From the NCBI GenBank assembly GCA_002803225.1, contig NXFV01000600.1:1-33172 (forward strand): 33,172 nucleotides of DNA, given 5' to 3'. The notes under the pieces were generated by a model, which saw only the letters and a list, made by a program, of their open reading frames with translations, searched no databases and was not told the origin of the DNA. Of this stretch, positions 1 through 11,114 are shown one piece after another. Each line of letters starts with the position of its first letter. The first letter of the stretch is position 1. This DNA is from Gamarada debralockiae (Eukaryota > Ascomycota > Leotiomycetes > Helotiales > Hyphodiscaceae). The position numbers and the translations under genes are program-made.

Positions 1-262
1 TAACTTTGGCTCTTGCCTTTGCCTTTCCCTTCCCTTCTAAGGAGTAGGTGCACGTTTAGGCTTAGAGTAGGGGGAAGGTAAAGAGTGGGGTTAGAAGATT
101 CTAAACCTATTAAAGGAAGAGTAGTCTCACTTGATGACTCTTGTCCTACGGCAGTAGCCTCCGCCTGCAACTGCTTCTCTACCTCGCCTACAAACGCCTT
201 GTTGTCTTCACCAGCCACCGGCGTCACTTTCTGCTTCGCCTTCTCAGCAATAATTCCTGCTT
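1..262 (-). CDS. possible partial exon running off the window edge
   Basis: On the minus strand one frame stays open for about 87 codons from 262 to the window edge; a TAA lies just upstream, so it would be an internal or 3' exon entered through an AAG acceptor near 262. The predicted peptide is rich in Ala, Glu, Lys and Gln (for example AEKAKQKVTPVAGEDNK), then turns basic with Gly-Lys repeats. I recognise no family. It could equally be a chance open frame or the end of a repeat-derived gene. Low confidence. Confidence 0.22.
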
Positions 263-1946
263 TTTAAAGAGTATATATTATTAGTTAATCTCCGATAAAT
301 GATTAAAGTTTACTTTGAGAATGACAGAAGGGCTACTTAAATCCAAATATCTAGCTAAATTGTGAGCATAATTACAATAGTATCTTTTAAAGCCTAGAAT
401 CTTATGCTATAGAAAAGAAGAGCATATGGCCCTCAATTTAATCTTGCATATGGATTTTCAAGCGCATTTCGGGACTTCTAAGGCATTAATAGACAAAGTG
501 TGCGAAAGGGGTGGAAGTCCACCAGGAGCTAAAATCAAGAGAATGTGAACTTCAGATCCAGGAAATCAACCCGCAGACAAAATGTCTTGTTTTATATGGT
601 TTTGAAACTATTCCCGCTGCTGTTTGATAATCTGGATAGCTCATTCCCGAGCATTTAAAACCTGACTATGGGTTTACCACTATTCCCAGCCTCCCTAGTT
701 CTGAAACACCCTCTTGCCATCGAATTCAGCCTTTAAATATCACAAAAAATCGACGATATTATAATAACCTATCGATATTACAATAAATTGCTGTTTATTG
801 AAAAAAAATCATAAAAATGTTTTAAAACTAGCGTATTCCGAATTCGTCGGACCAGACCCCGCATCCAGGCTCCGGCACCGCCATCATTTGAGTAAGAACA
901 AAGATCGCAGCAAGAACTTCCTGTGCTAAGGATAATCTAGAAAGGATACAATTTACGGCATGTGTCAGTACCATGTGTAAATGAATAGTGAGTTGCTGTG
1001 CACAGCCTGAAGCGATTCGTGAGCTGGTGCTTGATATGCGCTAAGGAACTTTATCCCTCGATCGCTGACTTTCGGCTCGTGAAATGGGTTCAGGTGGTAA
1101 CATCCCTAAACTGAAATCGTGCAGAGGTGATTTTCCTTTTCCACAACTCCTCTTCCTCGTCTCAAAAATTTTCCGCTCCCTCAGCATTTCTTAAATTTCG
1201 CCTCGCTGGTGTGCGCGACATCTGCGATTATGTCTTTACCATTATTTATCAAGAACTTGCATACCGGTACGATTATAAACACACGCAGATTCCTTTGCTT
1301 AAAGAATCGCCGACAAGCTTGCAGCTCGTTATCACCAGGTACGCGCCCTGTGATCGCTCTATTATGGGTTTTAGCTTCGGCATCTGTTCTGCTTTGGTGT
1401 AACTAACATCGCTGATATTGCGGTCGGTTCTCGCGTACGTGTCCTTCCTTCTTTGTGCTAACTTTCTGCACGTAATTTATCCTTCTTCAAGTGGGCTCAC
1501 ATTGATGCGATTGAAGAACAACAAAACTAGCACGTTCTTCCCCGTCGCTACAATGCGCTTTTTGCGGTGTCGTACTCGGATGCCAAAGCCCAAGTTGATT
1601 CGGGTCATCGACGGCTTTTGCGGTCGCGCGTGCAGCTACGGCACTCCACGAAATCCGGAGGCATTTCCTAAATCACACTACCGGCCGAGGTAATCCTGGA
1701 TCTCTATTCGGATCTTGATTTTGATCTTCTAGAATAATGGAACGTGTCGGAGGAAGTCCTCTCGATTGGGATCGCTCAGGTACCCGGAATTGAACGCGTT
1801 AGGAGACCGATGAGACTTATTGCGAATCCATGCTCGATGTGAGAGGCAGTCTCCCATATATGGACATAAATAAAAAAGCCTCTCCCGGTATTTTTCCCAG
1901 ATACTGCGTCGTTTTCAACCCATATTCGTCCGTAATTCTCAACATC
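263..1946. other. intergenic region, no supported gene
   Basis: About 1.7 kb with stops in all frames and only short open frames that resemble no family. Roughly 740-830 is AT-rich with ATCGAT-type words. The last part before the NLP gene holds an AT-rich TATA-like stretch (about 1866-1878) that may be its core promoter. I see no tRNA, no repeat array and no recognisable transposon remnant here. Confidence 0.5.
1866..1878 (+). promoter_or_regulatory. TATA-like stretch upstream of the NLP gene
   Basis: The run ATAAATAAAAAAG lies about 70-80 bases before the ATG at 1947, a plausible distance for a fungal core promoter. Assigned on sequence and position only. Confidence 0.3.
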
Positions 1947-2777
1947 ATGACTATCCTCTCAAGATTACTGAAGGCTTCCATTGGCCTCTTAGCCACCGCC
2001 TCTGTCAGCGCAACGCCCCTTCAACTCCACTCCCGTGGAACGATCGCGTCTGATGAGATTGTGGGATTTGCTCAGACGGTCCCGAGTGGTACGGTAGGCG
2101 ACGTTTATTTGGCCTACAAACCGTACCTTTATGTTGTGAACGGCTGTGTTCCCTTCCCGGCTGTCGATGCTGCGGGTGATACCAAGTTCGTTGCATATCC
2201 TCATTAAAAGACATAGAATATTCTGACACAAACTAGTGCTGGATTGGCACCCACCGGTGCGTCCGATGGAGATTGCAGCAGCAGCACTGGTCAAGTCTAC
2301 GTCCGTGGTACCACATATGGCGATTACTATGCTCTAATGTACTCCTGGTACGTTAAATTAAGTTTCACAAACCTGTTATGGATCTAATTTTATAGGTACA
2401 TGCCCAAGGATGAACCATCCGATGGACTCGGACATCGTCACGACTGGGAAGGCGTCATCGTCTGGCTCTCCAGCCCGACAGCAACAACAGCTGCGAACAT
2501 CTTGGCCGTCTGCCCATCTGCTCACGGCAACTGGGATTGCTCCACGGATGGCTATTCACTCTCCGGCACCAGTCCCTTGATCGACTATGAGAGTATATGG
2601 CCCCTTGATCATTCATGCGGGCTCACTACGACTGTTGGCGGGCAGCAGCCATTGATTGCATGGGAGGATCTTCCAACCGTCGCACAGACCGCCCTTGATG
2701 ACACCGACTTTGGAAGTGCCATTGTTCCATTCATCGACGCTCATTTCGATACCAATCTCGCAAACGCCTCTTTCTAA
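1947..2777 (+). CDS. secreted necrosis- and ethylene-inducing-like protein (NLP, NPP1 family)
   Basis: Three exons: 1947-2185, 2237-2347 and 2396-2777, 243 residues, the usual NLP length. Both introns are about 50 nt; the first has a CTGAC branch site just before its acceptor. I chose the ATG at 1947 because it begins a signal peptide (hydrophobic core LLATASVSA, cleavage near residue 22); an upstream in-frame ATG at 1830 would bury the signal. The family hallmark heptapeptide GHRHDWE is present at residues 129-135, and the first two cysteines match the conserved pair of type 1 NLPs. Known for the family: secreted, binds plant sphingolipids and permeabilises dicot membranes; some members are non-cytotoxic. 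No break is visible, so the gene looks functional, but cytolytic activity cannot be read from sequence alone. Confidence 0.93.
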
Positions 2778-3350
2778 GCAAAACGATAGCTCTGGCGGAT
2801 TTGACGTTGTCACGTGCTTGTGGGATATGTGTGAGGTCTGTGTCTGCTTTGAGGTTCTGCGCACGTTTGATGCAAAGGTTCAATGTCTGTTATGACTATA
2901 TGAAAATCCGAAGTAGTATTCAATTTAAACAGTTCAGCGATACTGTTCCATTAATCATGACACTCTTACGTGTGGGTCATCCTCTCGTACAGTAGCCGAG
3001 ACTGTAGGGACATTTCGTTGGGTCAAAGTAATCAAAGGATGGTGAAGGAGATCCTTTCCTTTTTCTATCAAATTTGGTGGGATACTTTTTGGATGCAAGA
3101 AATTACATCTGCAGTAGAACGCCAAGCAAGGGTATTTCCGTGGAGTTATCGAGCTTCAGCTGTACAAGTATAACGCATCATCGATCGAAGACGAGATTGA
3201 CGGAGTTAAGTCTTTATCTCCACATTCAAAAAAAGTCGGCCATTTACATGTATTTAAAGAGAAGCCTCACCCTTTCAATCATTAATTTCAATTTTTGGTT
3301 TCCAACTTTACCATTTCTCAACAAACCACGCTCCAGTTCACCTTGCCATA
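2778..3350. other. intergenic region between NLP and SDR genes
   Basis: Carries the 3' flank of the NLP gene and the promoter of the dehydrogenase. A TATTTAAA element at about 3249-3256 lies roughly 100 bases before the SDR start codon and may be its TATA box. No other gene seen. Confidence 0.5.
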
Positions 3351-4385
3351 ATGTCTTCATCAGCGATTCCCTACCCCCCATACTCTCCTGCCCGCGGTTG
3401 GCCATACCCTCAATCACTTCACCACAAACTACTCACTAATCTCTCTCAGGCCAAAATTTCACAAAAATCATTCACCACGACACATACTCGCTTATCTCCG
3501 AACCCACAGCCGCCCTGGCGGGGCGCAGGGTCTTGATAACTGGAGCTTCGAAAGGCATTGGCCGCAGCACTGCCATCGCATACGCACGTGCTGGAGCGTC
3601 GTACATTGCACTCGGAGCCCGCTCATCCCTAAGCTCTGTCGAGCCAGTAGTCCTTGCCGCAGCAAAAGAAGCCGGCCACGAAGTGCCAAAGATCCTCTTG
3701 CTGAACCTCGACATCAGCTCCCGTTCTTCTATCACAGCAGCGGCTGAGACCGTGAGCAAAGAATTCGGCGGCAAGCTCGACATCTTGATCAACAACGCGG
3801 CTGTGCTTGAAAAGTGGGCCCCGATCATTGAAAGCGACGAGGACGAGTATTGGAAGACTTGGGAAGTCAATTACCGAGGAACTTATTGGATGACGAAGTC
3901 TTTTCTCCCATTGTTGCTGGAGGAGAGGGGTGGTGAGGGCATGAAGACTATTGTGAACGTCAGCAGTGCTGGTGCTCTCAATCTAACATCTGGGGCCAGT
4001 GCCTACCAGACGACAAAGTTTGCGGTGCTCAAGTTTACTGAATATATAATGGTAGAGTATGGGATGAAGGGTGTATTATCCTTTGCGGTGCATCCGGGTG
4101 GTGTTCCAACGGGTATGGGCTTGAATATGCCGGATTACATGCATGCTGGTGGGTCGCCCTTCACACATCTTCATTCGTGTTATTTGAACCAGACTAATAT
4201 CTTTGCGCGGAGTCCTTGTTGATACGCCAGAGATGGGCGCTGATACCATCTGCTATCTCACCCAAGAAAAGCGGCCCTGGCTGGCGGGGAGGTATATTAG
4301 CTGCAATTGGGATATGCCTGAGATTTTAAGTCGAGAGAAAGAAATCGTCGAGGGCGATAAATTGAAGGTTCGACTAGTACTATAA
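3351..4385 (+). CDS. short-chain dehydrogenase/reductase (SDR)
   Basis: Exons 3351-3396, 3450-4148 and 4213-4385 give 305 residues. The first exon is short (MSSSAIPYPPYSPARG) and is joined in phase 1 across a 53-nt intron to the stretch leading into the Rossmann fold. The cofactor motif TGASKGIG begins about residue 49, NNAA follows, and the catalytic set is visible: Ser in VNVSSAG, then the YxxxK of AYQTTK. Family knowledge: NAD(P)(H)-dependent oxidoreductase; the substrate cannot be inferred. The last intron (4149-4212) ends in GAG rather than the usual YAG, but only that junction restores the conserved tail (VLVDTPEMGAD). It lies downstream of and co-oriented with the NLP gene; no functional link is evident. 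Confidence 0.9.
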
Positions 4386-4896
4386 AAGTTCCCGTCCTCT
4401 GAGCAGAGGTTCCTGAACTAGGGACTCATGTCCAACACCACTTACTCGCTTCCCGTGCAAGTCGACTTTTCCCCTTCAAGATGGGGGTCCAAGCGTCCAG
4501 CGTCTCTGTCTCGTCATCGTCAATGTTTCGCCAAACCTTTCCAACGCGATACAACAGCATCCCCAACAGAATATCTAGGCCAATATCTAGTATCTTTGAA
4601 TCCTCCTATCTTGATTAGTATCGAAAAGAGAAGGTCAGATGCATTTGATGCAGCGGCCGAACGTCTCCTGGTCCTGGAATTCTTGGCTCAAAATGTGGCT
4701 ACAGATCGCTTGACGCACCCAGTGATTTCATTCCAAAGTTGAGGCTGAAGATAGTCATTCTCTACAGCTTGCACAAGTGCAGTCGACTAGTGCCGAACGT
4801 GCGGAGTAGATAATGCGGATTCCGCCTTTTCATCTCCCAAATGTTTGAATAAATTGATTAAAATCGGCCCATCGATGCTGATTTCTACGTTAAGAG
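4386..4896. other. intergenic region, no supported gene
   Basis: An open frame of 104 codons (4428-4742) starts with ATG but resembles no family and has low-information composition, so I do not call it. The rest is the 5' flank of the DUF6536 relic. Confidence 0.4.
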
Positions 4897-6983
4897 ATGA
4901 CGAGCTATGGAAAACCCCAGTGGATTCATATGCTATCAACCCGCTTTGCGGATCGCAAGTCGGCGATAGGGGGAACATACACGGAAATGGCCGGTGAGGA
5001 GGTTCCATCTTATCGCAAACAAAGCTTCCGGCAGAATATTTGGGCGGAATCAAACGAACTCTACGTGCGTTTGTGTCAGTTTCCTGCATCGTCTTTATCA
5101 TCAATGTTTCCTGGCTTGACTATGCAAAAGCAAAATACGGGATCAAAGATGGATTCGGGATGATCCGTCGCCGGGAATGCGAATTCATAAAGAGCCTCAA
5201 TACATGGCTGCATCTCACGATCAGTATTCTGTCGACTCTTCTGCTGACAGGGAGCAATGCTTTCATGGGGGGGTTCTCCTGGCCTTCGAGGAAAGAGGTG
5301 GATAAATCCCATCGTCGAGAGAGATTTCTGCATATTGGGAGCTTCAGCTTGGGGGACCGGCGAGCAATTGCGAAGAGAAAGGGGTTTGTAGTACTGATTT
5401 TGGCGTTGAGTTCGGTATCGTTTCACCTCTTGTGTGTTCCGGTCCTTGGGCTTAATATTCCAAATTTGTTCGGGCATTCACATTAAGAATGTACAATTCT
5501 TTGGTTTCCACCTCACTTTCGACGCACGAATGCTATTGGACAATTACAACAGAAGATTTCTTGGCCGGTGTCCCGTTCAATCTGACCGGAGATTGGGTAT
5601 ACTGGAATGCGGATTACACCAGCGAAGGCACCCATCCCGGCTTCACCGCGAGCCCTCGACTTTAGAGATCTTGCAGGTATAGATTCAAGACAGTACGTGA
5701 ATTTTTCCAATACAATAAACTATTATTTTGGAAATATCCAAACTTCAGCGTCGTTCCGGAAACGACTCGAGAACAAGGACTGCATACATGCGTCCTCAAA
5801 CGTCTTCGTTTCCTCGAGGAGAAATGTTGTACTCATCTCGAGCGCGAAGAATGACACCATTCTGTTTTCAAATACGGAAGTTCGGATATGACCACCGATG
5901 TTGACATCTGGGTACTGTTTTGCTTTGATGCCGAGAACATCTTGACCACCGTGGCGATGCGGCGGCTTGTTTCCTGAAGCCTGAAGATCAGACTATGATG
6001 TTGATTTGTCTGACGAACAAAAGGGAGATGCGAAAGTTTTGGCAATCACAGGGTATGGCCATGCCATTCAGCTGGCGTTAACGTTGGGGATCTGCTGTCG
6101 TAAAAAGCGCTGGACCTTGTTCTTTTTCTTGTGAGTCTCCCACCTCGCTTTGCATGATGCAGCTGATGAAACGAATAGAATGGTATTAGTGTTTCTAACC
6201 GTTGCATTCTTCGGCGTATGGGCTTCGTCCACGCCAAGAACAGACGCATCGGTCTCGATCCCGCCAGCCTCTAGAGTCTCGGCTTCGAAAGCATCAACCA
6301 GAACGCGATAGTGCTGGCGGACAGCGGTGGCACTCTGGTTACAATGACCATCATAGCCAATTTATCTCAAGTCTGTCTTGCCATAATATACCTCCTGTAC
6401 ATGGGCATAATGACCTCGATGTTCCTAGGAACAGGCTGGAGCGCCTTCGCATTCAAGCCTCAAATGCTGATGGTCGGCAGTCCTACACAGAGCACAGTAC
6501 CTGGCTTCTTCGTGCGCCCTTATAATGAGTCATTGCGTTGCTAGCTCTTTAAACGCTGCTCTACTGGTTCGTCTCGCAATCTATTTTCGTCGTGCAGATG
6601 ACGGTCTACAACAAGGACGGAACCCCAGTGACCTACAATATTTCAGCCGATTACAACGATTTCTCACACTTCACGAACCGTGGCTACTCACCAATCGCCA
6701 TCTCGGTCGTCGCCGCTGGTATTCTTCTGCCGACCGCGGTCATTTTCTGTGGAGGAGGTTTCCAGCGGGTTCACCGCCCTTGGTCTTGACGTGCAGTGCT
6801 GCTATCAGTGCTGCGTGCCATATTATCAATAAGAAGTGAGGAGATGGTATATGTAGAGCTGAGGTGGGGAGTTAATGGTGGGTTTCTGAATGGAGTTGGA
6901 AGTTGCCTACTGAGGTGTGCGATTCTGGGCAAGCACACGCGCCTGTGGATCGGTTTACATATGCCGTGCTTCCAAAGAGGTGA
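4897..6983 (+). pseudogene. broken DUF6536-family multi-spanning membrane protein gene
   Basis: Segments typical of fungal DUF6536 proteins occur in order but in different frames. An N-terminal piece is at 4897-4993 and can splice (41-nt intron) to GIKRTLRAFVSVSCIVFIIN and the NTWLHL...STLLL helix (5035-5431). An intron at 5432-5487 leads to MYNSLVSTSLSTHE and TTEDFLAGVPFNLTGDW, then a frame change near 5645, CIHASSNVFVSSRRNVVL (about 5780-5835), degraded sequence at 5890-6050, a helix at about 6110-6215, and GFESINQNAIVLA. LLYWFVSQSIF and a Cys/Ala-rich SAAISAACH follow in further frames, and a tail ends at TGA 6981-6983. There is an in-frame TAG at 6272-6274 and a TAA near 6552, plus at least three frame changes. 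Extra unannotated introns could explain a few breaks but not all. Family function unknown; predicted integral membrane protein. Confidence 0.8.
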
Positions 6984-7176
6984 GTTGATTCAACTCAGGT
7001 TAAGGGCTCCATTATGAGACATGAATCAAGCACAGCATATTGAACCCTCGGACTTATTCACATGGTTTGGGGACTCGAGCTGGTCAAAGTTCAAGTGCCG
7101 CTCGCTCGAGCGGAGTGAGATGTTCAAAATTCCTTTCTAGCTTCACGACTTCCCACCGCTCGAAAAACTATTTCCT

Positions 7177-9395
7177 TCATTCTATCTCCAGTCGCAACGC
7201 ATCATATTGAACATAAACGCTCTGTGGTAAAACAGCACTCTCATAGTCCGTGGCATTCGCTGGCAGACTCAGAATGATCTTGTTGGTCCCATGGATGAAG
7301 AATTTCGGATCAAAAATGAACTTGTTGGCGATATTGTAACAGATCACCGCCGATCTTACAGCGCAAGAGCTGCTGTGGTAGTACCTTAGAAAGTCAGCCA
7401 CGGGCAACTCAAACACTCAGCAGTGATGAAATGTTGACTTACGGAATGACCCAAGGCTGCAGTTCATGCCCATTGACCACAACAGTGTACGGTAGATCCG
7501 AGTACGGCTGCGTCGCATTGAAGACGTCGGTATTTCCAGCAGCAGTCTTCGCACCAGCCAGCTGAACAGTGAAAGTTGCCGTTCTTTTGCTTTTGAATTG
7601 ATCCTCATCCATATCCCAAAGAATCGTCCAATTATTGACATTCTCGTAGTATGGTTCCGGACGCAGTGAGTTCGCATACCCACCAAACACACTCCAATGC
7701 ACGTAATTGAGATCTACCGCCTCATTACTTTTCCCAACCTCATATACAACACCGTCTGGGAACTCGGTCGGAAAGTCATACACGGCCCAGTAGATTCGGT
7801 ACTGTGCAGGATGCAAAGGATGAGTTTCGTCTGGAGCATAACCATGTCGATACTCCCCGCCACTCTTATCTGGTGTACCGATGCGCCAAATTTCTGTCCC
7901 AGCGCTCTCTTCACGCCAACTCGCATGTGTGGTGTGTACTTCGCCGGCAATAACTTGGACGTCATCTTTGATGTATTGACCAAATATTCCATCCGCGTAA
8001 ACAGTCAGTCGATATGTGCCTTCCTTGACTGCGGGAATGGAAACGTCTCCCGTTGCGGGATCTATGTCCGCCCAATACTGGTAGGCTTTCGTGTCCAGGA
8101 CATTGTCTTGGAAATCCACTCCATTTTGTGCGAGTACAGCGATCGGTCGGACGGCTCCGGAGGGGAGGTCAATATGGCCTTTCCATGTTGTTCGGTTGCT
8201 GGATGGGACGTAGTTCGGGACATATTGAGCGATTGAGTTATAAAACTCCGAGTTCCATGTTGGGGAATAGAATTGAAGCGCGTCTTTTCGAAGTTCGTCC
8301 ATTGATGTCGATGGCGTTCCTTTGTTGAAGTAATAATATTGCTGGAAATGTGAGTTTCTGGACTTCGTGAACAGAGGAGAGAAAACCTCACCGGGCCAAA
8401 TGTGCGATCAAAGCCATCAGTGATATTTGGAGTTCCATCCCCATGATGATTTGAAACTGAATCTTGTTAGCTAGCTACTCACGCGATCTGAGTGGAAACC
8501 CCGAGAACTTGCCAATGTAGTTGTATACAATCCCATCAACAATAAGATCCGAATGAAGTGGACCTCCAAAGTAAGTGTCCTTAGTATTCATGACAAGCCA
8601 AGCACCGAAAGTGGAACCATCGGAACTGTTCGTTCCATCCGAATAAATCCCATGCACATCGTGATCTCTCCACGTATCTTGGAAAGTGTACTTGGTGAAA
8701 TAATCCGCCTCTTGAACGACATATGGATCATTGGGGGTGTTTCCAAGGTACCAGGTAGCATCCTGAACCGTGATCTCGTTGGCAGTTGCATTCTTTGAGG
8801 GCAGCGGCGCGAATTGCTCAGCGTTGGTGGTCAGATGCGTCCACAGCGGTGTATTAGGTCTGAAAAGAGTTCGGAATTCCTGGAGGTTCCGCAGAAAAGG
8901 AGTCGTCGTGTTATAGTAAGCCAGTCTGCTGAAAGTGTGCAGTCCAGTTTCTCCTTCCCGCAGAAACCAATATTGCTCCAACGTTTGGCCAGTCGGTGGA
9001 TACGTCTCGTTCATCACAATTCCACCATATGGAGTGTTTGTCGAGTCGACACCGTTGATGAGTTGGTACTTGGGGTCTATGGATCCTGGGGTGTAGCTGC
9101 CTGACGGGATGCAGTAGCAATCGAGGTAAGGTCCGATGCCGCTGTTTCCGGACCCGGTCGCACCGCCAGGAGTTGGGGTCACATAGTTGAGTGATCCGAG
9201 AAGGTCTTCACCATCTAAAGACAATTGTGAGATGCCGCCAGTTGATTTGTTGACGGCAGCAAAAAGTCGATCGTTTGCGATGATCAACAAGCTTGCGGTT
9301 TGGGTTGCGTTGAGGATTGATGTCGCTCGAGTCGCCCACAACGATAGAACGATTAGAACTCTCACTACTGAAGACGTAAGTATGTGTGAAGCCAT
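7177..9395 (-). CDS. secreted rhamnogalacturonate lyase, polysaccharide lyase family 4
   Basis: Four exons read on the minus strand: 9395-8513, 8456-8392, 8341-7443, 7384-7177, giving 684 residues. A signal peptide occupies about residues 1-25. The N-terminal PL4 catalytic module contains DTYFGGPLHSDLIVDGIVYN and NHHGDGTPNITDGFDRTFGP followed by QYYYFNKG; a fibronectin-III-like module follows (IPAVKEGTYRLTVYADGIFG) and then a C-terminal carbohydrate-binding-like domain (IWRIGTPDKSGGEYRHG onward). Known reaction: beta-elimination of the rhamnose-galacturonate backbone of rhamnogalacturonan I in plant pectin, extracellularly. The first intron (8512-8457) uses a GC donor (GCAAGT) with a GCTAAC branch site; a GT donor there would leave only 26 nt of intron and lose the conserved IVSNHHG junction. 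No breaks seen; appears functional. Confidence 0.94.
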
Positions 9396-9909
9396 GGTAG
9401 CGGTACTGGGGGAAAGCTTAATGTGCTTGCCTCCTACTACATGGGCTCCTTATGAGATCACAGAACGCCCAGCTAGAAGCCTCACCGTCCTGCTTCTTCG
9501 GTTTTATTTTTCCGTTCCATTGTGAATATTTCTTTGATTTGTTGTGCGTGCGGGGAAGATCGTGAAGATTGGGGGTAGAAGAAAGAGTGCACGTCGGCCT
9601 TCGATAAACCGACGACTCCACAGTGGAGATGCGGGGAATCTTAGCAGGGCGGGTAACTGCAGCTTGGCGCCAACTTCGAGTCATGTCGGATATTTTCACC
9701 ATAGACTTTCGTCCCACTTGAACATTAGAAAGCTATTTCAGATCGTAGAAATGCGTTGAGCCATTCGCTTCTTACCACCAGACGCCTCCTTACAAATGCT
9801 TCACCCTAAACGCTCGGCCCCTAAACGCTCGCTGAAATGCCCCTTCGCATGCAGGTTATGCCTTTATTCCCCCATTTCGTCCGAACAGGGTGCGCCCGAA
9901 AATACCGTT
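9396..9909. other. intergenic region between lyase promoter and AIM6 relic 3' end
   Basis: Holds the promoter of the rhamnogalacturonate lyase (upstream of 9395 on the minus strand) and the 3' flank of the AIM6-like relic. An imperfect tandem of about 12 bases containing AAACGCTCG occurs near 9806-9835. No gene supported. Confidence 0.4.
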
Positions 9910-11114
9910 TCAAATTCTAACACAACTCCGACCAAGAACATTACACCATCTCCACTTCCACCTTGCTACCTCCTCAATCGCATCCGCATTGAGCATACCA
10001 ATGCCCAGACCCCCCCAGCTGGTTCCAAATATGTACCCGTCGATTCACAGGCCACTTAGGAATCTCCCAATACCTGCTTATCAGCCCCAAGCCCGCCACG
10101 CCTGATCAATCTGAGATTTTACAACTTTCATCTGATTTTTGGAAAACCCACTATTGGGGAATATTCGCCTTCCCCAGAATATACCCGTAAGCGAGGTGCT
10201 CGTAAGTACGAGTTCGAGACGTTGTAGATGTCCGAAAGAGCGGCCAGTGGCGCATTGAAGAAAAAGGTCTCGATAGGTTGGGTTGGAATATGAAGAGCTG
10301 AGCACCGCTTCAAACGGAGTGTTCCCCGTTCCAACATGAAGTATGGGACCTGGTATAATTGCAGTTCCATTCCAGTAAGCCGCCAGCCCTTTCACAAAAA
10401 GGTTCAAGTTGTTGTTGAACGGCATCTAAAGTTGAGAAGCCTTCGGTTTTGAGGTCCATCATCGGCACAATCCTTCATGAGGGATCAATATCGCAGACCC
10501 CATTGATACCGGAGTTAGGGGCTAAAGCGTGTCCCGGATTTTTGATTCTTCAATAATGGAAGTCAAAGGGTCGAGGTAAAGTGATCGAAACGTCAAGTTG
10601 GGCCGAAGGGAGTTGGGGTGTCCGACATATAGCTCTCCATTGATCAGGTGGCAGTCAGCTTTCACACCTGCTATTCCTAGCCACAGTGCATTGAAAAGAG
10701 GGACAGGGCGCCAGTATTCGGTGTGCGAATGGATTTCTTTTGGTTGAATGTCTCGGCAGAAGTTTGGAAGCCATGATCGAGGAGCTGGTGTGACAGTGCC
10801 AGGTTCCACCCATGAGTTGGCTATTTATTGCAAGATGGTGTTTAGGGGCATGGGATGAGAAAGTCGTCTAACCAAGTCGAGAAGGAGAGAGTGGTACTGT
10901 AGATGCTTCAGCACGTGACCTTGAAAACACCTGAAGGTGGAGGATGAACGGACACTTCTGCGATGACAGCGAGAACGATGCCTGCTATAAGAAGATACAA
11001 AGCTCTTCTGAAAAGATTCAACCGAGGTGACTCATCGTCATCTTTGTGGCGGCTAAACGGCCTCGGAAATAGTGAAGTGATCCGTTCAAGGAGGTGTTTT
11101 CTGGGTTGTGACAT
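9910..11114 (-). pseudogene. broken AIM6-like (GDPD-fold phosphodiesterase-like) gene
   Basis: Read on the minus strand. The N-terminal exon at 11114 down to about 10930 encodes a basic region and one membrane helix (RRALYLLIAGIVLAVIAEVS). After a likely intron comes EIHSHTEYWRPVPLFNALWL with GVKADCH and ELYVGH (10809-10525). Then, in a shifted frame with a TGA, comes MMDLKTEGFSTLDAVQQQLE (about 10475-10405), then HVGTGNTPFEAVLSS in another frame, FFFNAPLAALSD and STSLTGIFWGR in alternate frames, and finally GIGMLNADAIEEVARWKW before a stop at 9912-9910. These match, in order, the altered-inheritance-of-mitochondria 6 family. At least three frame changes and internal stops make it non-functional. 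The family acidic position in VEAD reads Lys here (KAD), consistent with a G-to-A change. Confidence 0.8.

Noticed and set aside
740..830. ATCGAT-rich stretch as another hAT terminus
   Set aside because: Shares short words with the 26-bp repeat but no continuous match and no paired end or duplication nearby.
5040..5486. 148-codon frame as an independent membrane protein
   Set aside because: It is one exon of the DUF6536 relic; the following family segments lie downstream in order.
8457..8482. 26-nt GT-AG intron in the lyase gene
   Set aside because: Too short for a fungal intron and would leave ten extra codons not seen in the family; the GC-AG intron 8512-8457 with the same acceptor fits better.
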